A DNA stretch of 43,504 nt from a virus. Both the position numbers and the translations under genes were made by a program. Every line of letters starts with the position of its first letter. Positions within the stretch are counted from its first letter, which is position 1. The stretch covers positions 1 through 43,504 of IMG/VR virus record IMGVR_UViG_3300025132_000084; one strand, written 5' to 3'. This document shows positions 12,307 through 21,615 of the stretch, in pieces. The notes beneath the pieces are model-generated. The model saw only the letters and a program-made list of their open reading frames with translations, did not search any database and was not told the origin of the DNA.

Positions 12307-13405
12307 TGGTAATACCTTTGTGCAAGATTTTGATAATCTAAAGTTCGTTCAAGAATATACTGAATGGAAAGAGAACTGTTTGAGCATCAGTGGAGAAAGC
12401 ATTGGTGTCAAGAATATTCCCACACTTTGGGATTTTCTAATCGTGCATGTATTTGAGAATATTCGTGATGGTTCAAAAAATAAGGGTAGAGATGGTGAAG
12501 GTGCTATTGAAGCATTAGAGGCTATTGAAAAAATTATACAGGAGAGAGTCTTAACTCCAATAGACATTCTTAAGATAAAAAAATTAGCAACTACTCTTAA
12601 GAATTTACAAACTGATGATGGGCTTAATCCAAAAGACATTTTATTTACCGAAAAAACTTATGATAAATCTGGACAAGTTTCTGGAAAACTAGAAAGATAT
12701 GGTCACTATCGAACAGACGAATATGTAAAAAGAAGAAAAGCCGCAGGTAAAGATGATGGCCTTGAAGCCGTTCCTTCTGGTTGGTATTCGGGAACTGGCA
12801 ATCCGCCATTTTTTGCTTTATTTGGTGGCAATACTACATATGCAAAGCCAAGAGGTCTTGTAGAAATTATGGAAGGTGTTTCTGATACTTTGGGTAAAAA
12901 GGGTGAAGGAGTCAAAATTAAAGATTTAGAACTTGTTGAAGCAAAGGGAAGAAATATCGTTGATAGGATGTCTGGAATCCGAGGGATTGAAAGGTATTTT
13001 GACCAAGTAATAAAGAAGCCAGAATTTTGGAATGAAGGTGGGAGATTATTAGTTTCTAAGTTGAACAAGGATTTTATGACTCAAGAGTTTAAAGTGACTC
13101 CAAGAGAGCAAAGCATTGTTAGAAATTTAGCAGGTTTGGGAACAGGGAAAGATTCTGTTGCTGGAACTATTATGAATTTTAGAGTAAAACAGGCTACTGC
13201 TTTACCTGTTATTGATTTAGTAAACGCTGCCCTTGTTAGGGCAGGAACTAAAAAAGCCCCTAATGGATATAGAGCGTGGCAAAATTCTAGAAGGGGGGGC
13301 TTTGACTATAGGAAAACTCGACGAGAAAAATTCGGTGAGGATGCAGAAGGGAATCCAAAGGCAAAAGTGATTTCTAAAAGTTGGCAATCACATCTTTGGA
13401 GGTGA
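12278..13405 (+). CDS. Large protein of unknown function
   Basis: A 375-residue protein starting at ATG 12278 after AAAAGGAGGAAGAAAC. It has a Lys-rich N-terminus, a central region with Gly/Pro-rich loops and a basic C-terminus ending in a SWQSHLW segment. No enzyme motif was found. Its position just before the candidate small terminase and the co-directional packing suggest a virion or packaging role, but this is only contextual. Confidence 0.6.
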   Translation: MVKKKKQNIDGNTFVQDFDNLKFVQEYTEWKENCLSISGESIGVKNIPTLWDFLIVHVFENIRDGSKNKGRDGEGAIEALEAIEKIIQERVLTPIDILKIKKLATTLKNLQTDDGLNPKDILFTEKTYDKSGQVSGKLERYGHYRTDEYVKRRKAAGKDDGLEAVPSGWYSGTGNPPFFALFGGNTTYAKPRGLVEIMEGVSDTLGKKGEGVKIKDLELVEAKGRNIVDRMSGIRGIERYFDQVIKKPEFWNEGGRLLVSKLNKDFMTQEFKVTPREQSIVRNLAGLGTGKDSVAGTIMNFRVKQATALPVIDLVNAALVRAGTKKAPNGYRAWQNSRRGGFDYRKTRREKFGEDAEGNPKAKVISKSWQSHLWR

Positions 13406-13410
13406 TTACT

Positions 13411-14073
13411 TTGGTCACTAGAAAACGATGTGGTCTTTGCCAAAGTGAAAATAGAAATGAGTTAGAAACGGCTTTGGAAACTCGCCAAATAACTTGTGAT
13501 GAAATGGATTTGGCTAATGGTTGGAGAAGTGGAACTGCGGCTCAACACCAAAGAAACCACATGGGCGATTTTGAAATGAGTTCAAATCCTAAATGTAATC
13601 TATGCACAGACCCAATGAGAAAGCATTATGAAAAGGCTATTCACAGTGGGGATATTCAAAGTGGTGCAGTTGCCGAAGCACTGAATACTACAAAGCAACA
13701 AATTCAAAGACATATGAAACATCATCTTACTCCCATTGTTCAAGAGAGTGCGGCTATGATGATAGCCCAAAAAGAAATCAGTGAAGTTGATTTGCTTTCT
13801 AACAATGTGCAAAAGTTAGATACAAGATTAGAGCAAGTGTTTAACGAATTAGGAAATGACTTAGACCCTAAGATGATTGATGCACTAACTAAGTTAGCAA
13901 GAGAAATTAGAGAGTCGCTAAAGTATCTCATGGAGTTTAAGGGTAAGTTAGTTCACAAGAGACAAGATACAATTATTGTTGCACAGATGCAAGTTGTTCA
14001 AGAAGTATTAGCACAGAACAATCCTGAGATTTGGTTAGAGATTAAGAGTAAAATGCAGGAAAGATTACAATGA
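13411..14073 (+). CDS. Double zinc-knuckle HTH-like protein, candidate small terminase
   Basis: A 220-residue protein with an internal duplication. Cys7-Cys10 with His46 and His50, and Cys62-Cys65 with His101 and His104, each enclose a helical segment like a zinc-stabilised helix-turn-helix. The C-terminal half is helical and resembles the oligomerisation part of phage HTH proteins encoded before the large terminase. The role would be recognising viral DNA for packaging; this is inferred from fold pattern and order, and a transcription regulator is the alternative. The TTG at 13411 is chosen because GGAGGTGATTACT, a perfect site, precedes it; the earlier in-frame TTG at 13381 lies inside the previous gene. 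Confidence 0.6.
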   Translation: MVTRKRCGLCQSENRNELETALETRQITCDEMDLANGWRSGTAAQHQRNHMGDFEMSSNPKCNLCTDPMRKHYEKAIHSGDIQSGAVAEALNTTKQQIQRHMKHHLTPIVQESAAMMIAQKEISEVDLLSNNVQKLDTRLEQVFNELGNDLDPKMIDALTKLAREIRESLKYLMEFKGKLVHKRQDTIIVAQMQVVQEVLAQNNPEIWLEIKSKMQERLQ

Positions 14074-16154
14074 ACAACCACCCTACTTACCAACATTGGT
14101 TTAATATTTTTAAAGTTCAACCTACTCAAGCACTTACTCTATTAACCACTCTTTTTAGTGAAAGAGATACAGAAGAGTTAGTAGAAAATCTAAAAACAAA
14201 ACCTCCTAACAATAGATTAAAAGGTGTTTTATCTAGAATTAAAGGAGGACAACTTACAGTTGAAGATTTAATGGCTGAATTGCCAAATCCAGCAGTTACA
14301 AAAGAAGAAATTGAAGCAAGATTAGGAAAGGTAATGGCATCTGCTAAATTTGAAACACTGGCTTCGTTAGGAGAATTGTTGGATGAAGCAATTTCGATAA
14401 AAATGAAGATAGGCGACCCAAATTACACGGCCAGCGTAGAAGAAATTAAAAGATTACAAGAATTAATTACAAAAATTATTGATTCTTCTCAAAAATCCCC
14501 TCAAAAACTTCGTAAAGATAAGGCAATTAGGGCAAAATTAAATTATTTCAATAGAGTCATTAGGCCAAGAGAAAAATATACTATCACTTTTGAAAAAATT
14601 CCAGAAAATCGCCAAGAATTTGATAAAAAAGTAAAAAATGCAGAAAAAATTGTAGTCAAAGAAGAGAACATTGATGGAAAAAATGTAAAAACCTACTTAG
14701 GAAGCACGAAAGGAGACAAATTTGTAACAGTTTTTGATACTCAAAGTGAATTTTTGGAATTTTTAACAAAAAATCCTGACAAAAGGCAACAAATCAATGA
14801 ATCTATTGGTGAATTTGCGAAAATCACTCGTTCAGTAACAAGAAAAAAGAAGAAAAAGACTCGTCAAAGAGAACTTAGCAAAGAAAGGTTAGAAGAATTG
14901 ACGGCTAGAAACGTAGTTTTTGAAACCACTAAGATTACTGACTTTGAGGGGGTGCAAAAATACCTAGATGCCATAGAACAAGTCCCTTATTCTATACTTA
15001 ATTTTATTCCAAGCACACTAGAAAAGGGGAAGGTAGATGGAATATACAATGCGACAACCGAATTACCCCCAAATTTCTTTTTGACTAGAAAATCAGTTCA
15101 AGAGGGAGGAGGAAAGGGAGTTAAAAGTTTAATACTAAATCCTTATGCTACAGTTTTGTTAAGGGCTACTTACAGTGAAGGAAATGAACAATGGTTTAAG
15201 GATTATTTTCAAGATGTTACGAAATCACAAATCATAGGCGAAAGTTTAGCAGAACTTATTGTTTATGATGACTTATATGATATGTTACAATTAAATAAAC
15301 CAAGTAGTTATGGTTTTGATAGAGACAGATTTGGAAGTATAACTCTTTCAAAAGATAGAGAAAAATCTAGGAAGAAATTAAAGGAAATTGTTAATGCTGA
15401 TTCTACTCTCAGAAGAGAAGTAAGTGCAAGAACAACTCCATTGACAGAAAATATGTTTAATTATCTTAAGACAGATTTTACTCTAGGTGAAGCCAAGAAA
15501 ATAGAAGAACTTTGGGATGACGATTTGGATATTGAATATGGTGAGTTGGAAACACAGTATAGAAACTCTAAGGGAGAAATTGATAAGAAAGATTTTGCTT
15601 CTTATGCTACTTTACTTGTAGATGGTAGGGCAGTTAATCCACAACAAATAAAAGAAATGTTAGAAGGAGAAGAAAAAGAAGCACCGATGGTAAAGATTAG
15701 AGAATTAATAGAGGTTGCTTCCCAACATGAAAGTATTGGCAATAAATTTGTTTCCTATGTTTTATCTCTATCACCCGAAGAATTGATGGCAATAGTTAGA
15801 ATATCAGCAGATGCCTCTTCTAACTTTAGTGATAAATTAAACCCTAAAAACAGTTTAATTTTCTTATCAACTATAAGTGAGAGACTTTTAGGAGAGTATA
15901 AAAACTTCGTTTCTGATGCTTTTGAAAAAGTAGCGCAAGAAGAAAGCCTAGAAAAGAAACAGGCTATTCTTAATGAATTGAACGAAAATATGCCAAAGTT
16001 CCTAAATTATCTTAAGAAAGCAGTATTTGGTTCCTTTCAAGCAGAGTTAGATGACTTTGCCGTAAACTACGTGCAAACAGTGGCAAGAACACCAGATAAG
16101 ATAATTAGAGCAATTGATTCGTTTAAACAAAAGGGACTATTGAAGGGTGATTGA
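14070..16154 (+). CDS. Very large helical protein, unknown
   Basis: A 694-residue, Lys/Glu-rich, mainly helical protein with charged runs such as RKKKKKTRQR near residue 260. It starts by ATGA overlap with the candidate small terminase. Residues 9-15 read HWFNIFK, a variant of the recurrent W-x-x-I-L-K tag shifted slightly inwards. No catalytic motif is seen. With its neighbour at 16156 it occupies 4.6 kb between the small and large terminase candidates, so a large internal virion protein is plausible, but a scaffold or ejection protein is only a guess. Confidence 0.7.
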   Translation: MNNHPTYQHWFNIFKVQPTQALTLLTTLFSERDTEELVENLKTKPPNNRLKGVLSRIKGGQLTVEDLMAELPNPAVTKEEIEARLGKVMASAKFETLASLGELLDEAISIKMKIGDPNYTASVEEIKRLQELITKIIDSSQKSPQKLRKDKAIRAKLNYFNRVIRPREKYTITFEKIPENRQEFDKKVKNAEKIVVKEENIDGKNVKTYLGSTKGDKFVTVFDTQSEFLEFLTKNPDKRQQINESIGEFAKITRSVTRKKKKKTRQRELSKERLEELTARNVVFETTKITDFEGVQKYLDAIEQVPYSILNFIPSTLEKGKVDGIYNATTELPPNFFLTRKSVQEGGGKGVKSLILNPYATVLLRATYSEGNEQWFKDYFQDVTKSQIIGESLAELIVYDDLYDMLQLNKPSSYGFDRDRFGSITLSKDREKSRKKLKEIVNADSTLRREVSARTTPLTENMFNYLKTDFTLGEAKKIEELWDDDLDIEYGELETQYRNSKGEIDKKDFASYATLLVDGRAVNPQQIKEMLEGEEKEAPMVKIRELIEVASQHESIGNKFVSYVLSLSPEELMAIVRISADASSNFSDKLNPKNSLIFLSTISERLLGEYKNFVSDAFEKVAQEESLEKKQAILNELNENMPKFLNYLKKAVFGSFQAELDDFAVNYVQTVARTPDKIIRAIDSFKQKGLLKGD

Positions 16155-16155
16155 T

Positions 16156-18633
16156 ATGGATTATAGAACAGAAATTAAAAATTTAATTGAATCAGTAGAT
16201 TCTGATGCTCCAGCCTTTAGGCAAAAAAAGAGAGAATTGAGAGAAAAATATAGGAATTTTTTACAAGAACAAACAGATGATAAAGGCAACAAACTAACGG
16301 ACAAAGAAATAAAGGCTAAATTGATGCAAATGGGTAAAGACTTTAGAGAACTATCAGCAACTCAAGAAGTTCAATCTGGTGCGATTGTTTTAAACCCAAT
16401 ATTAAGAATGAGAATTACCGATGAGTTTGGAGTAGAATATGGAATAGATTCCCTACTAAATACTAAATTAGGTAAAATAAATGTTGGTGGTGATAGTGCA
16501 GAAATACGCACCGATGCGTTTATGAAGAATATAAAAAATTATGCTAAGACTTTGCCAGAAAATCAATCGGTTAATTTGCTTAGTAATATAAAAAGAATCA
16601 AGGCGGCAGCCACTAGACAAAGTAAAAAGAAAGAAAAGGTAGTTAGAGGTAAGATGATAGATGTAAATATTAGGAAATATCTTGGGGCTACTGATTTATC
16701 TAAGGCATCAACTAGAGTAGATATTTACGATTTTTGGGGTGAAGTCGCTAAGAAATATAAGAAATTTGAAAAGACTTTAAAGAATTTTTTTGATAAAGCA
16801 CTTACTTTTGATATTTCTGAAGGGGAAGAAAAAATCACAGAAGTTGAAAGAAATAAAATAAATAGAGAGTTTACTTCTGAGTTAAGAAAAATACAACAAA
16901 AATATGCCGATATGAATTTAGAATATATTGCTAACTTTACAAAGGTGGATGTTCCTGTTGAGAAAGACCCTAAAAAGAGATTATTACAAGCCTTAGATAG
17001 ACTTGTTGAAGCCCAACAGTTAACTCAATTAAAAAGACCTAAAGATGCGCCTACAGAAGATGAACCTGATGAAAGCCAAAGAAGTTGGGAAGCAGCATAT
17101 ATGGCAGAACAAGAAGAAAGAACGGGATATGGTGGTCAAGAAATAGAGATAGGAATTGCTGATGAAGAAGGGGAAGAGGAACTAAAGACCAAATACGATG
17201 TGTATTCTCTAGAAAACGCATACAAAGTTCCTGTTGACCCCTTACTAGCGTATGAAGTAATGAAAAATGTGAAACTCCTTGCTTTCACAGAAGAGAGTAG
17301 GGCCGTTCTTAGAGAGGCTTTGGATAGTCTTAGAGATGAAGAGACGGATTTAGATTTTAGAACAGATTTAACAGAATTGATTAATCAACTTAAAGATACT
17401 TTAGTTCTTGAACAAGATAATTATTTTTTACCAATTTCAGTTATTAAAAACAATGATTTCAAAACTTTTGCTAGATTTTCAAAATTAACTTCTGCTCTTA
17501 ATAACCAGAACATGGAAGTAGACATTTTAGAAACTCTAAACGAATTATTTAATGATATTGAAGACGTAATAACTGATGAAAAATTTGCCTTTGCTATGGG
17601 AGTAAGGGCCAGTGGTAGAGTAGGCATAGGAGGAAAGCCATTAGGATATGATGAAAGAAAAGAGGCTAGAGGAGGGCCAATGCAAAGTATGGTTTATGAA
17701 ACTATGAGAATAAGTCCCACACAAGGAGGCAAGAGAGGAAAGTTGAGAAACTTAAGAGAGAAAGTTATGACTCCTTTGAAAGAACTACTACAAGCATACA
17801 ATGAATATTACATTGAGCCTCTTTACGCTGGCCGTCTTCCTATTGAAGTACCAAGATATGCCACTGGAAGAGGGGCAAAGGTTCTTACTATTTTACTAAA
17901 AGATTTAGGTGGAATAAGCGTTACTTCTGATGTATATGAAATGTTAGCGACAACAGAAAGAGCAACCTTGAGTGTTCAAACTATGCGAGATTTGGCTAAT
18001 TTCTTAGTTAAATTACAAAGCCCAAATATTAGAGTTGATGATGCATTAATATCATTAGCAGAAGACGCTAGTGTCGCACTTACAGATATTTTTGGAGCAG
18101 AAGAAAAGAATCGTAATTATGTTAGTGCGGTGTTAATGCATTTCATGGAAGAAACAGGAGACATGGATAAAGCAAGAGAACAATTTTATGGTAAATCAAT
18201 AAGAGTAAGGGCAAATGCATTTGAAAGAGACTATAAGAAAAGAAAATCCTTTCCCATTTTTGCCCTACCGCAGTTCATTGATTCTAATCAATCTTTATTG
18301 ACTAAAGATAATAAAAGAAAGGAACAATACAAAAGACTCAGAGGAGTTTTGGATGAAGTCGAAGATGATTTGCCATTAGAACTTACTAAGTTACTAAAGG
18401 CTCATGATGCGATTAGAAAAGCATTAGGAAAACCAGTCTTTTATGGATTTATGCCAATATCATATTATTCAATTGAGAAAATGGTAGATTATCTTTATAA
18501 AAACAAACAGGTTGATTTGAGCCACTTGGAGATAGGCAATATTGTAAAATCCTTTGATTCCCATAAAAATATTTCAAAAGAGTACGGTATTACAGAAGAA
18601 AGTGTCTATTTAATTAAAGCAAACTTTAGGTGA
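16156..18633 (+). CDS. Largest late protein but one, helical, unknown
   Basis: An 825-residue, helix-dominated, highly charged protein without recognisable catalytic motifs or membrane segments. ATG 16156 follows GAAGGGTGATTGAT; the in-frame GTG at 16147 belongs to that ribosome site. It resembles the preceding gene in composition but I see no clear alignment. The C-terminus contains a helix-turn-helix-like segment (HKNISKEYGITEESVY). By position it could be an internal or ejected virion protein. It lacks an N-terminal tag. Confidence 0.7.
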   Translation: MDYRTEIKNLIESVDSDAPAFRQKKRELREKYRNFLQEQTDDKGNKLTDKEIKAKLMQMGKDFRELSATQEVQSGAIVLNPILRMRITDEFGVEYGIDSLLNTKLGKINVGGDSAEIRTDAFMKNIKNYAKTLPENQSVNLLSNIKRIKAAATRQSKKKEKVVRGKMIDVNIRKYLGATDLSKASTRVDIYDFWGEVAKKYKKFEKTLKNFFDKALTFDISEGEEKITEVERNKINREFTSELRKIQQKYADMNLEYIANFTKVDVPVEKDPKKRLLQALDRLVEAQQLTQLKRPKDAPTEDEPDESQRSWEAAYMAEQEERTGYGGQEIEIGIADEEGEEELKTKYDVYSLENAYKVPVDPLLAYEVMKNVKLLAFTEESRAVLREALDSLRDEETDLDFRTDLTELINQLKDTLVLEQDNYFLPISVIKNNDFKTFARFSKLTSALNNQNMEVDILETLNELFNDIEDVITDEKFAFAMGVRASGRVGIGGKPLGYDERKEARGGPMQSMVYETMRISPTQGGKRGKLRNLREKVMTPLKELLQAYNEYYIEPLYAGRLPIEVPRYATGRGAKVLTILLKDLGGISVTSDVYEMLATTERATLSVQTMRDLANFLVKLQSPNIRVDDALISLAEDASVALTDIFGAEEKNRNYVSAVLMHFMEETGDMDKAREQFYGKSIRVRANAFERDYKKRKSFPIFALPQFIDSNQSLLTKDNKRKEQYKRLRGVLDEVEDDLPLELTKLLKAHDAIRKALGKPVFYGFMPISYYSIEKMVDYLYKNKQVDLSHLEIGNIVKSFDSHKNISKEYGITEESVYLIKANFR

Positions 18634-18638
18634 TAATG

Positions 18639-19193
18639 ATGGAAGATATATTAAAAAGAATGTCATATGATGAAAATGCTGCTAGAGATGCTTTCACTAT
18701 GTTGAATTTAGGAGATAAGTTTATTTTGAATTTTAATGTATATGAGGATTTTGTTGAAAACTTTATTTCAAAATTGAAAACCCCCGCAGAAAAAACTTCG
18801 ATTAGAAGAAAATTTAACACTCTTAAGCCTAAGATGGATAGGAAAATAAAACTTTATTTCAAAAAGGTCGCAAAAGAAATGGGCTATTTTGAAATAAAAC
18901 CGGATGTATTTGATAGGTCTTTAGGCCAATTCAAAAAATCTTGGGAAGAGATATTAAAAAGAAAATCAGGAAGAAGGGGACAAAAAGCCCGTAAAAAGCG
19001 TAAGAAAAAGAAGGCTAAATATAAAGCCCCTGCCGGAGTATATACTCAACCAAAACTAAGGGAAAGAATACACGCAACTTTACTTAATCAAAATACTCAT
19101 GGAACTGCCGCAGGTGAATGGTCTGCTCGTAAATCTCAAGAACTGAATAGAAGATATCAAAAGGCAGGTGGCGGATTTGTCAATAAAAAATAA
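18639..19193 (+). CDS. Protein with internal tag and basic C-terminal domain
   Basis: A 184-residue protein in two parts. Residues 1-98 form a helical domain whose start, MEDILKRM, is itself a Trp-less form of the tag. Residues 101-107 are SWEEILK, the full tag, followed by a very basic RKKRKKKK stretch and a C-terminal GEWSARKSQELNRRY and GGG segment that I recall from small phage proteins. The second half thus looks like a former separate tagged protein fused to the first. The ATG at 18639 (or 18636) follows TTAGGTGATA. DNA binding is likely for the basic half. Confidence 0.65.
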   Translation: MEDILKRMSYDENAARDAFTMLNLGDKFILNFNVYEDFVENFISKLKTPAEKTSIRRKFNTLKPKMDRKIKLYFKKVAKEMGYFEIKPDVFDRSLGQFKKSWEEILKRKSGRRGQKARKKRKKKKAKYKAPAGVYTQPKLRERIHATLLNQNTHGTAAGEWSARKSQELNRRYQKAGGGFVNKK

Positions 19194-19440
19194 TTGGAAA
19201 AATGTTCTCAAAGGATTAACTGAGGAACAAAAAGATATGGTTGAGTGGAGTAAAGAAGAGTGGGAGCCACTTACTACAGAGGGAGGAAGACTTGCCCCTA
19301 AAGCAGTAAAGGATGCTCTTACCCCTCAACAAAGAGCATATGAAAGTCGGAAAAAAAGAGAAGGCACTAAAAAAGGAAGGCAGCATGTTCCTAGAAGCAA
19401 AGCAGCAAAAAAAGTTTATCGCAGAGTAGAAGGAAGATGA
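19177..19440 (+). CDS. Tagged small basic protein
   Basis: An 87-residue protein; with the TTG at 19177 it starts MSIKNNWKNVLK, matching the tag. AGGTGGCGGAT precedes this start inside the end of the previous gene; the in-frame GTG at 19168 is part of that site. A Trp/Glu-rich segment follows and the C-terminus is strongly basic with KKGRQHVPRSKAAKKVYRR. Likely nucleic-acid binding by charge; family not recognised. Confidence 0.6.
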   Translation: MSIKNNWKNVLKGLTEEQKDMVEWSKEEWEPLTTEGGRLAPKAVKDALTPQQRAYESRKKREGTKKGRQHVPRSKAAKKVYRRVEGR

Positions 19441-19477
19441 GTGGTAATTCAGAAATGCGCTATTTTAGGTGATTGTT

Positions 19478-19906
19478 ATGTGGCAACAAATCCTAAAGAA
19501 AGATATGTCTTACTGCGTTTGTAGTGGGCCAAATAAAACTAAAGGATTTACTTGTAAAGCGCATTGTCGTAGTAAAGAAATGAAAAAGGCTGACCCAAAA
19601 AAAGGAACAGGTAAAAAACCAAAAGGTTCAGCAAGAAGATTATACACAGATGAGAATCCAAAAGATACTGTTCCTGTAAAATTCAGAACTGCAAAAGATG
19701 TAAGAGATACATTTTCAAGTTCAGCATTTAAGAGAAAACCTCACAAGAGGCAATCTCAAATAATTAATCTTGTTGAGCAAAGAGCAAGGGTAGCAGCAAA
19801 CAGGGCTAAAGACCCCGAAGCAAAAAAGAGATTAAATGCCGCACATAAAGTAGCGTTATCAAGAAAAGAATCTAGCAAAAGAAAAACAAAGAGGATGAAA
19901 GCATGA
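19478..19906 (+). CDS. Tagged basic protein with Cys4 knuckle
   Basis: A 142-residue protein: MWQQILK tag, then four cysteines at about 12-32 (CVC then CKAHC) that could hold a metal ion, then a long Lys/Arg-rich body rich in Ala and Ser, like a histone-like or DNA-condensing protein. ATG 19478 follows TTTTAGGTGATTGTT. The tag plus metal knuckle plus basic tail fits packaged DNA-binding cargo; this is inference. It overlaps the next gene by 4 bp. Confidence 0.65.
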   Translation: MWQQILKKDMSYCVCSGPNKTKGFTCKAHCRSKEMKKADPKKGTGKKPKGSARRLYTDENPKDTVPVKFRTAKDVRDTFSSSAFKRKPHKRQSQIINLVEQRARVAANRAKDPEAKKRLNAAHKVALSRKESSKRKTKRMKA

Positions 19907-20268
19907 GTTGGAAAGATATACTTAAAACGGATTTAACACCGGAAGATGAAAAAGAAATTGAGAATCTAATGCGGTTTGAAAATCTAACTAGAGAAGACGC
20001 TGAAAGAAAATACCGAAAGAAGACGGGAAAGATTCCAAAAAGAAATCCCCCCACTGGAAGAGTAGTAAAAGAGGATAAAGTGTCCAAAGAAAACATTGAT
20101 ATGATTCTAAGAGAAGTCAAAAAAGAAGGTGGGGCTTTAGGTATGAAAAACCTAAAAGGTTTAGAAATGGAATCTAAAGAACTTAAAGAAACTCTTGACC
20201 ACATGCTAAAAGAAAAAATGCTTTTCCGCCATAAAGATGGCGACCTTTACACTCATAAACCGGAGTGA
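19903..20268 (+). CDS. Tagged protein with winged-helix-like C-terminus
   Basis: A 121-residue protein starting MSWKDILK. The middle has a LTREDAERKYRKKTG helix pair, reminiscent of UBA-like or small helical domains, and the C-terminal 50 residues have helices ending in a strand pair (MLFRHKDGDLYTH) like the wing of a winged helix. It overlaps the gene before by ATGA. DNA binding is plausible; the role is unknown. Confidence 0.65.
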   Translation: MSWKDILKTDLTPEDEKEIENLMRFENLTREDAERKYRKKTGKIPKRNPPTGRVVKEDKVSKENIDMILREVKKEGGALGMKNLKGLEMESKELKETLDHMLKEKMLFRHKDGDLYTHKPE

Positions 20269-20272
20269 TATT

Positions 20273-20581
20273 ATGACTTGGGTAAACATTTTGAAAAGAG
20301 GAAAAGCCATTGTTTACCCTGTCTTTAATCAAGCCGTTAGAAACATCATAGAAGATATGGATGGTTTTATTGCTGACGATATTCTTAACGCAGTATTAGA
20401 TGAATATATGGCACTCTTAAAAGAAGGAAAACATATGCATCCTTCGGCAATAAAACAACACGCTAGAAAAAAGGTCAAGAAAGACCTTATATCTAAAACT
20501 ATAGCAAAAATTGGAACGCATTCTGCAAAGATAGACCAAAGAGAAAATAGAACAAGAAAAGTATGGAGGAGAATAAAATGA
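20273..20581 (+). CDS. Tagged small basic helical protein
   Basis: A 102-residue protein starting MTWVNILK. ATG 20273 follows CCGGAGTGATATT, and the frame open from 20237 lies inside the previous gene. Mostly helical, acidic in the middle, strongly basic towards the end (RTRKVWRR). It overlaps the next gene by 4 bp. No family recognised. Confidence 0.65.
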   Translation: MTWVNILKRGKAIVYPVFNQAVRNIIEDMDGFIADDILNAVLDEYMALLKEGKHMHPSAIKQHARKKVKKDLISKTIAKIGTHSAKIDQRENRTRKVWRRIK

Positions 20582-20925
20582 GTTGGAAAAATATAGTAAA
20601 AGATATTGCTACTCTAATACCGTTGTGGCTACGAATATTAGTAGATTATGATTTACCTGTGCAAATAGCAAGAGAATTAAATAAATACAATAATGCTTCA
20701 AAAGGGGAGAATTACAATTTATCAACAAAGTTACAAACAATTGATGCCGATACCAATAGAGGTGCTGAAATTGGTGAAATTAGTAAAAAGGTAAGAGAGA
20801 TGGTAGAAAGAACTGATATTAAATCTCCGATGACAAATACTTACAGTGAAGATTTTAAACAAATGACTCCAAAAGAGTATGAAGTTATGTTTAAATATAC
20901 AAGACATTTAGTAGAACAATTGTGA
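20578..20925 (+). CDS. Tagged helical protein
   Basis: A 115-residue protein starting MSWKNIVK, followed by a short hydrophobic segment (IATLIPLWLRILV) and a helical, charged remainder. ATG 20578 follows TGGAGGAGAATAAA. The hydrophobic patch directly after the tag is unusual among the tagged set and might be a buried amphipathic helix. Function unknown. Confidence 0.65.
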   Translation: MSWKNIVKDIATLIPLWLRILVDYDLPVQIARELNKYNNASKGENYNLSTKLQTIDADTNRGAEIGEISKKVREMVERTDIKSPMTNTYSEDFKQMTPKEYEVMFKYTRHLVEQL

Positions 20926-20930
20926 TTAAA

Positions 20931-21332
20931 ATGAGTTGGGAAATCATTCTAAAAGAAATGGCTTGTCCAAGAGCAACGCAAGATTTGATGCTAAACACTA
21001 AGAATAGAGATGCCGCAGTTAAAAATCCAAATATTAGATATGGGCCACTTAATCTTGAAGATAAAAAATATTGGGAAGAATACGGTAAGCGATGGAATAC
21101 TACTGCTGAGGTAGCAAAGAAATCTAACTGTAGTAATTGTGTAGCGTTTGATATTAGTCCTAGAATGGAAGATTGTATGCCCTTGGAACTAGATGATGAT
21201 GGTCGTTTAGGTTATTGTTGGATGCACCATTTCAAATGCCATTCAGCAAGAACTTGTTATACTTGGGCTAAGGGTGGCCCAATCACTGATGATAAGAGGT
21301 CAAAAGAAAATCAAATGAGGGGAAAACAGTGA
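20931..21332 (+). CDS. Tagged cysteine-cluster (HiPIP-like) protein
   Basis: A 133-residue protein: MSWEIILK tag, helical linker, then cysteines at 67, 70, 82, 96, 103 and 109. The pattern C-x2-C ... GYC ... FKC ... TCYTW resembles the small high-potential iron-sulfur-like or zinc cluster that I recall from head or neck proteins of marine phages. It probably binds a metal or Fe-S cluster. ATG 20931 follows TTGTGATTAAA. The cluster is seen directly; its identity is inference. Confidence 0.65.
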   Translation: MSWEIILKEMACPRATQDLMLNTKNRDAAVKNPNIRYGPLNLEDKKYWEEYGKRWNTTAEVAKKSNCSNCVAFDISPRMEDCMPLELDDDGRLGYCWMHHFKCHSARTCYTWAKGGPITDDKRSKENQMRGKQ

Positions 21333-21610
21333 CCGAGTGGAAAGAAATCTTAAAATTTGAAAGACGATTTAAAAAAGTCGTGAGAAATAAAAAGACAGGT
21401 AGAACTAAGACTGTTAAATATGGTCAAGCAGGAAAAGCCAAAGATGGTAAAGATAGAATTAGACCAAGCACAGAGAAGGGAGATTCTTACTGTGCTAGAA
21501 GTATGGGGATAAAAAGAAGGCTACCTAAAAAGAAAAGAAATGACCCTAATACCCCTAATAACTTAAGTCGTAAAAAGTGGAAATGTCGTGGCACTAAATC
21601 AATGAGGTAA
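21329..21610 (+). CDS. Tagged very basic protein, marine-phage-type family
   Basis: A 93-residue, strongly basic protein starting at a GTG that overlaps the previous stop: MTEWKEILKF. After the tag come RKVVRNKK-type runs, a KGDSYCARSMGIK block and a C-terminal LSRKKWKCRG. I recall this GD-x-YCARS plus SRKKWKC combination from a small protein family of unknown role in marine phages. Here it has acquired the tag at its N-terminus. Two conserved Cys might bind metal. DNA binding is likely by charge. Confidence 0.7.
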   Translation: MTEWKEILKFERRFKKVVRNKKTGRTKTVKYGQAGKAKDGKDRIRPSTEKGDSYCARSMGIKRRLPKKKRNDPNTPNNLSRKKWKCRGTKSMR

Positions 21611-21615
21611 TCAAT

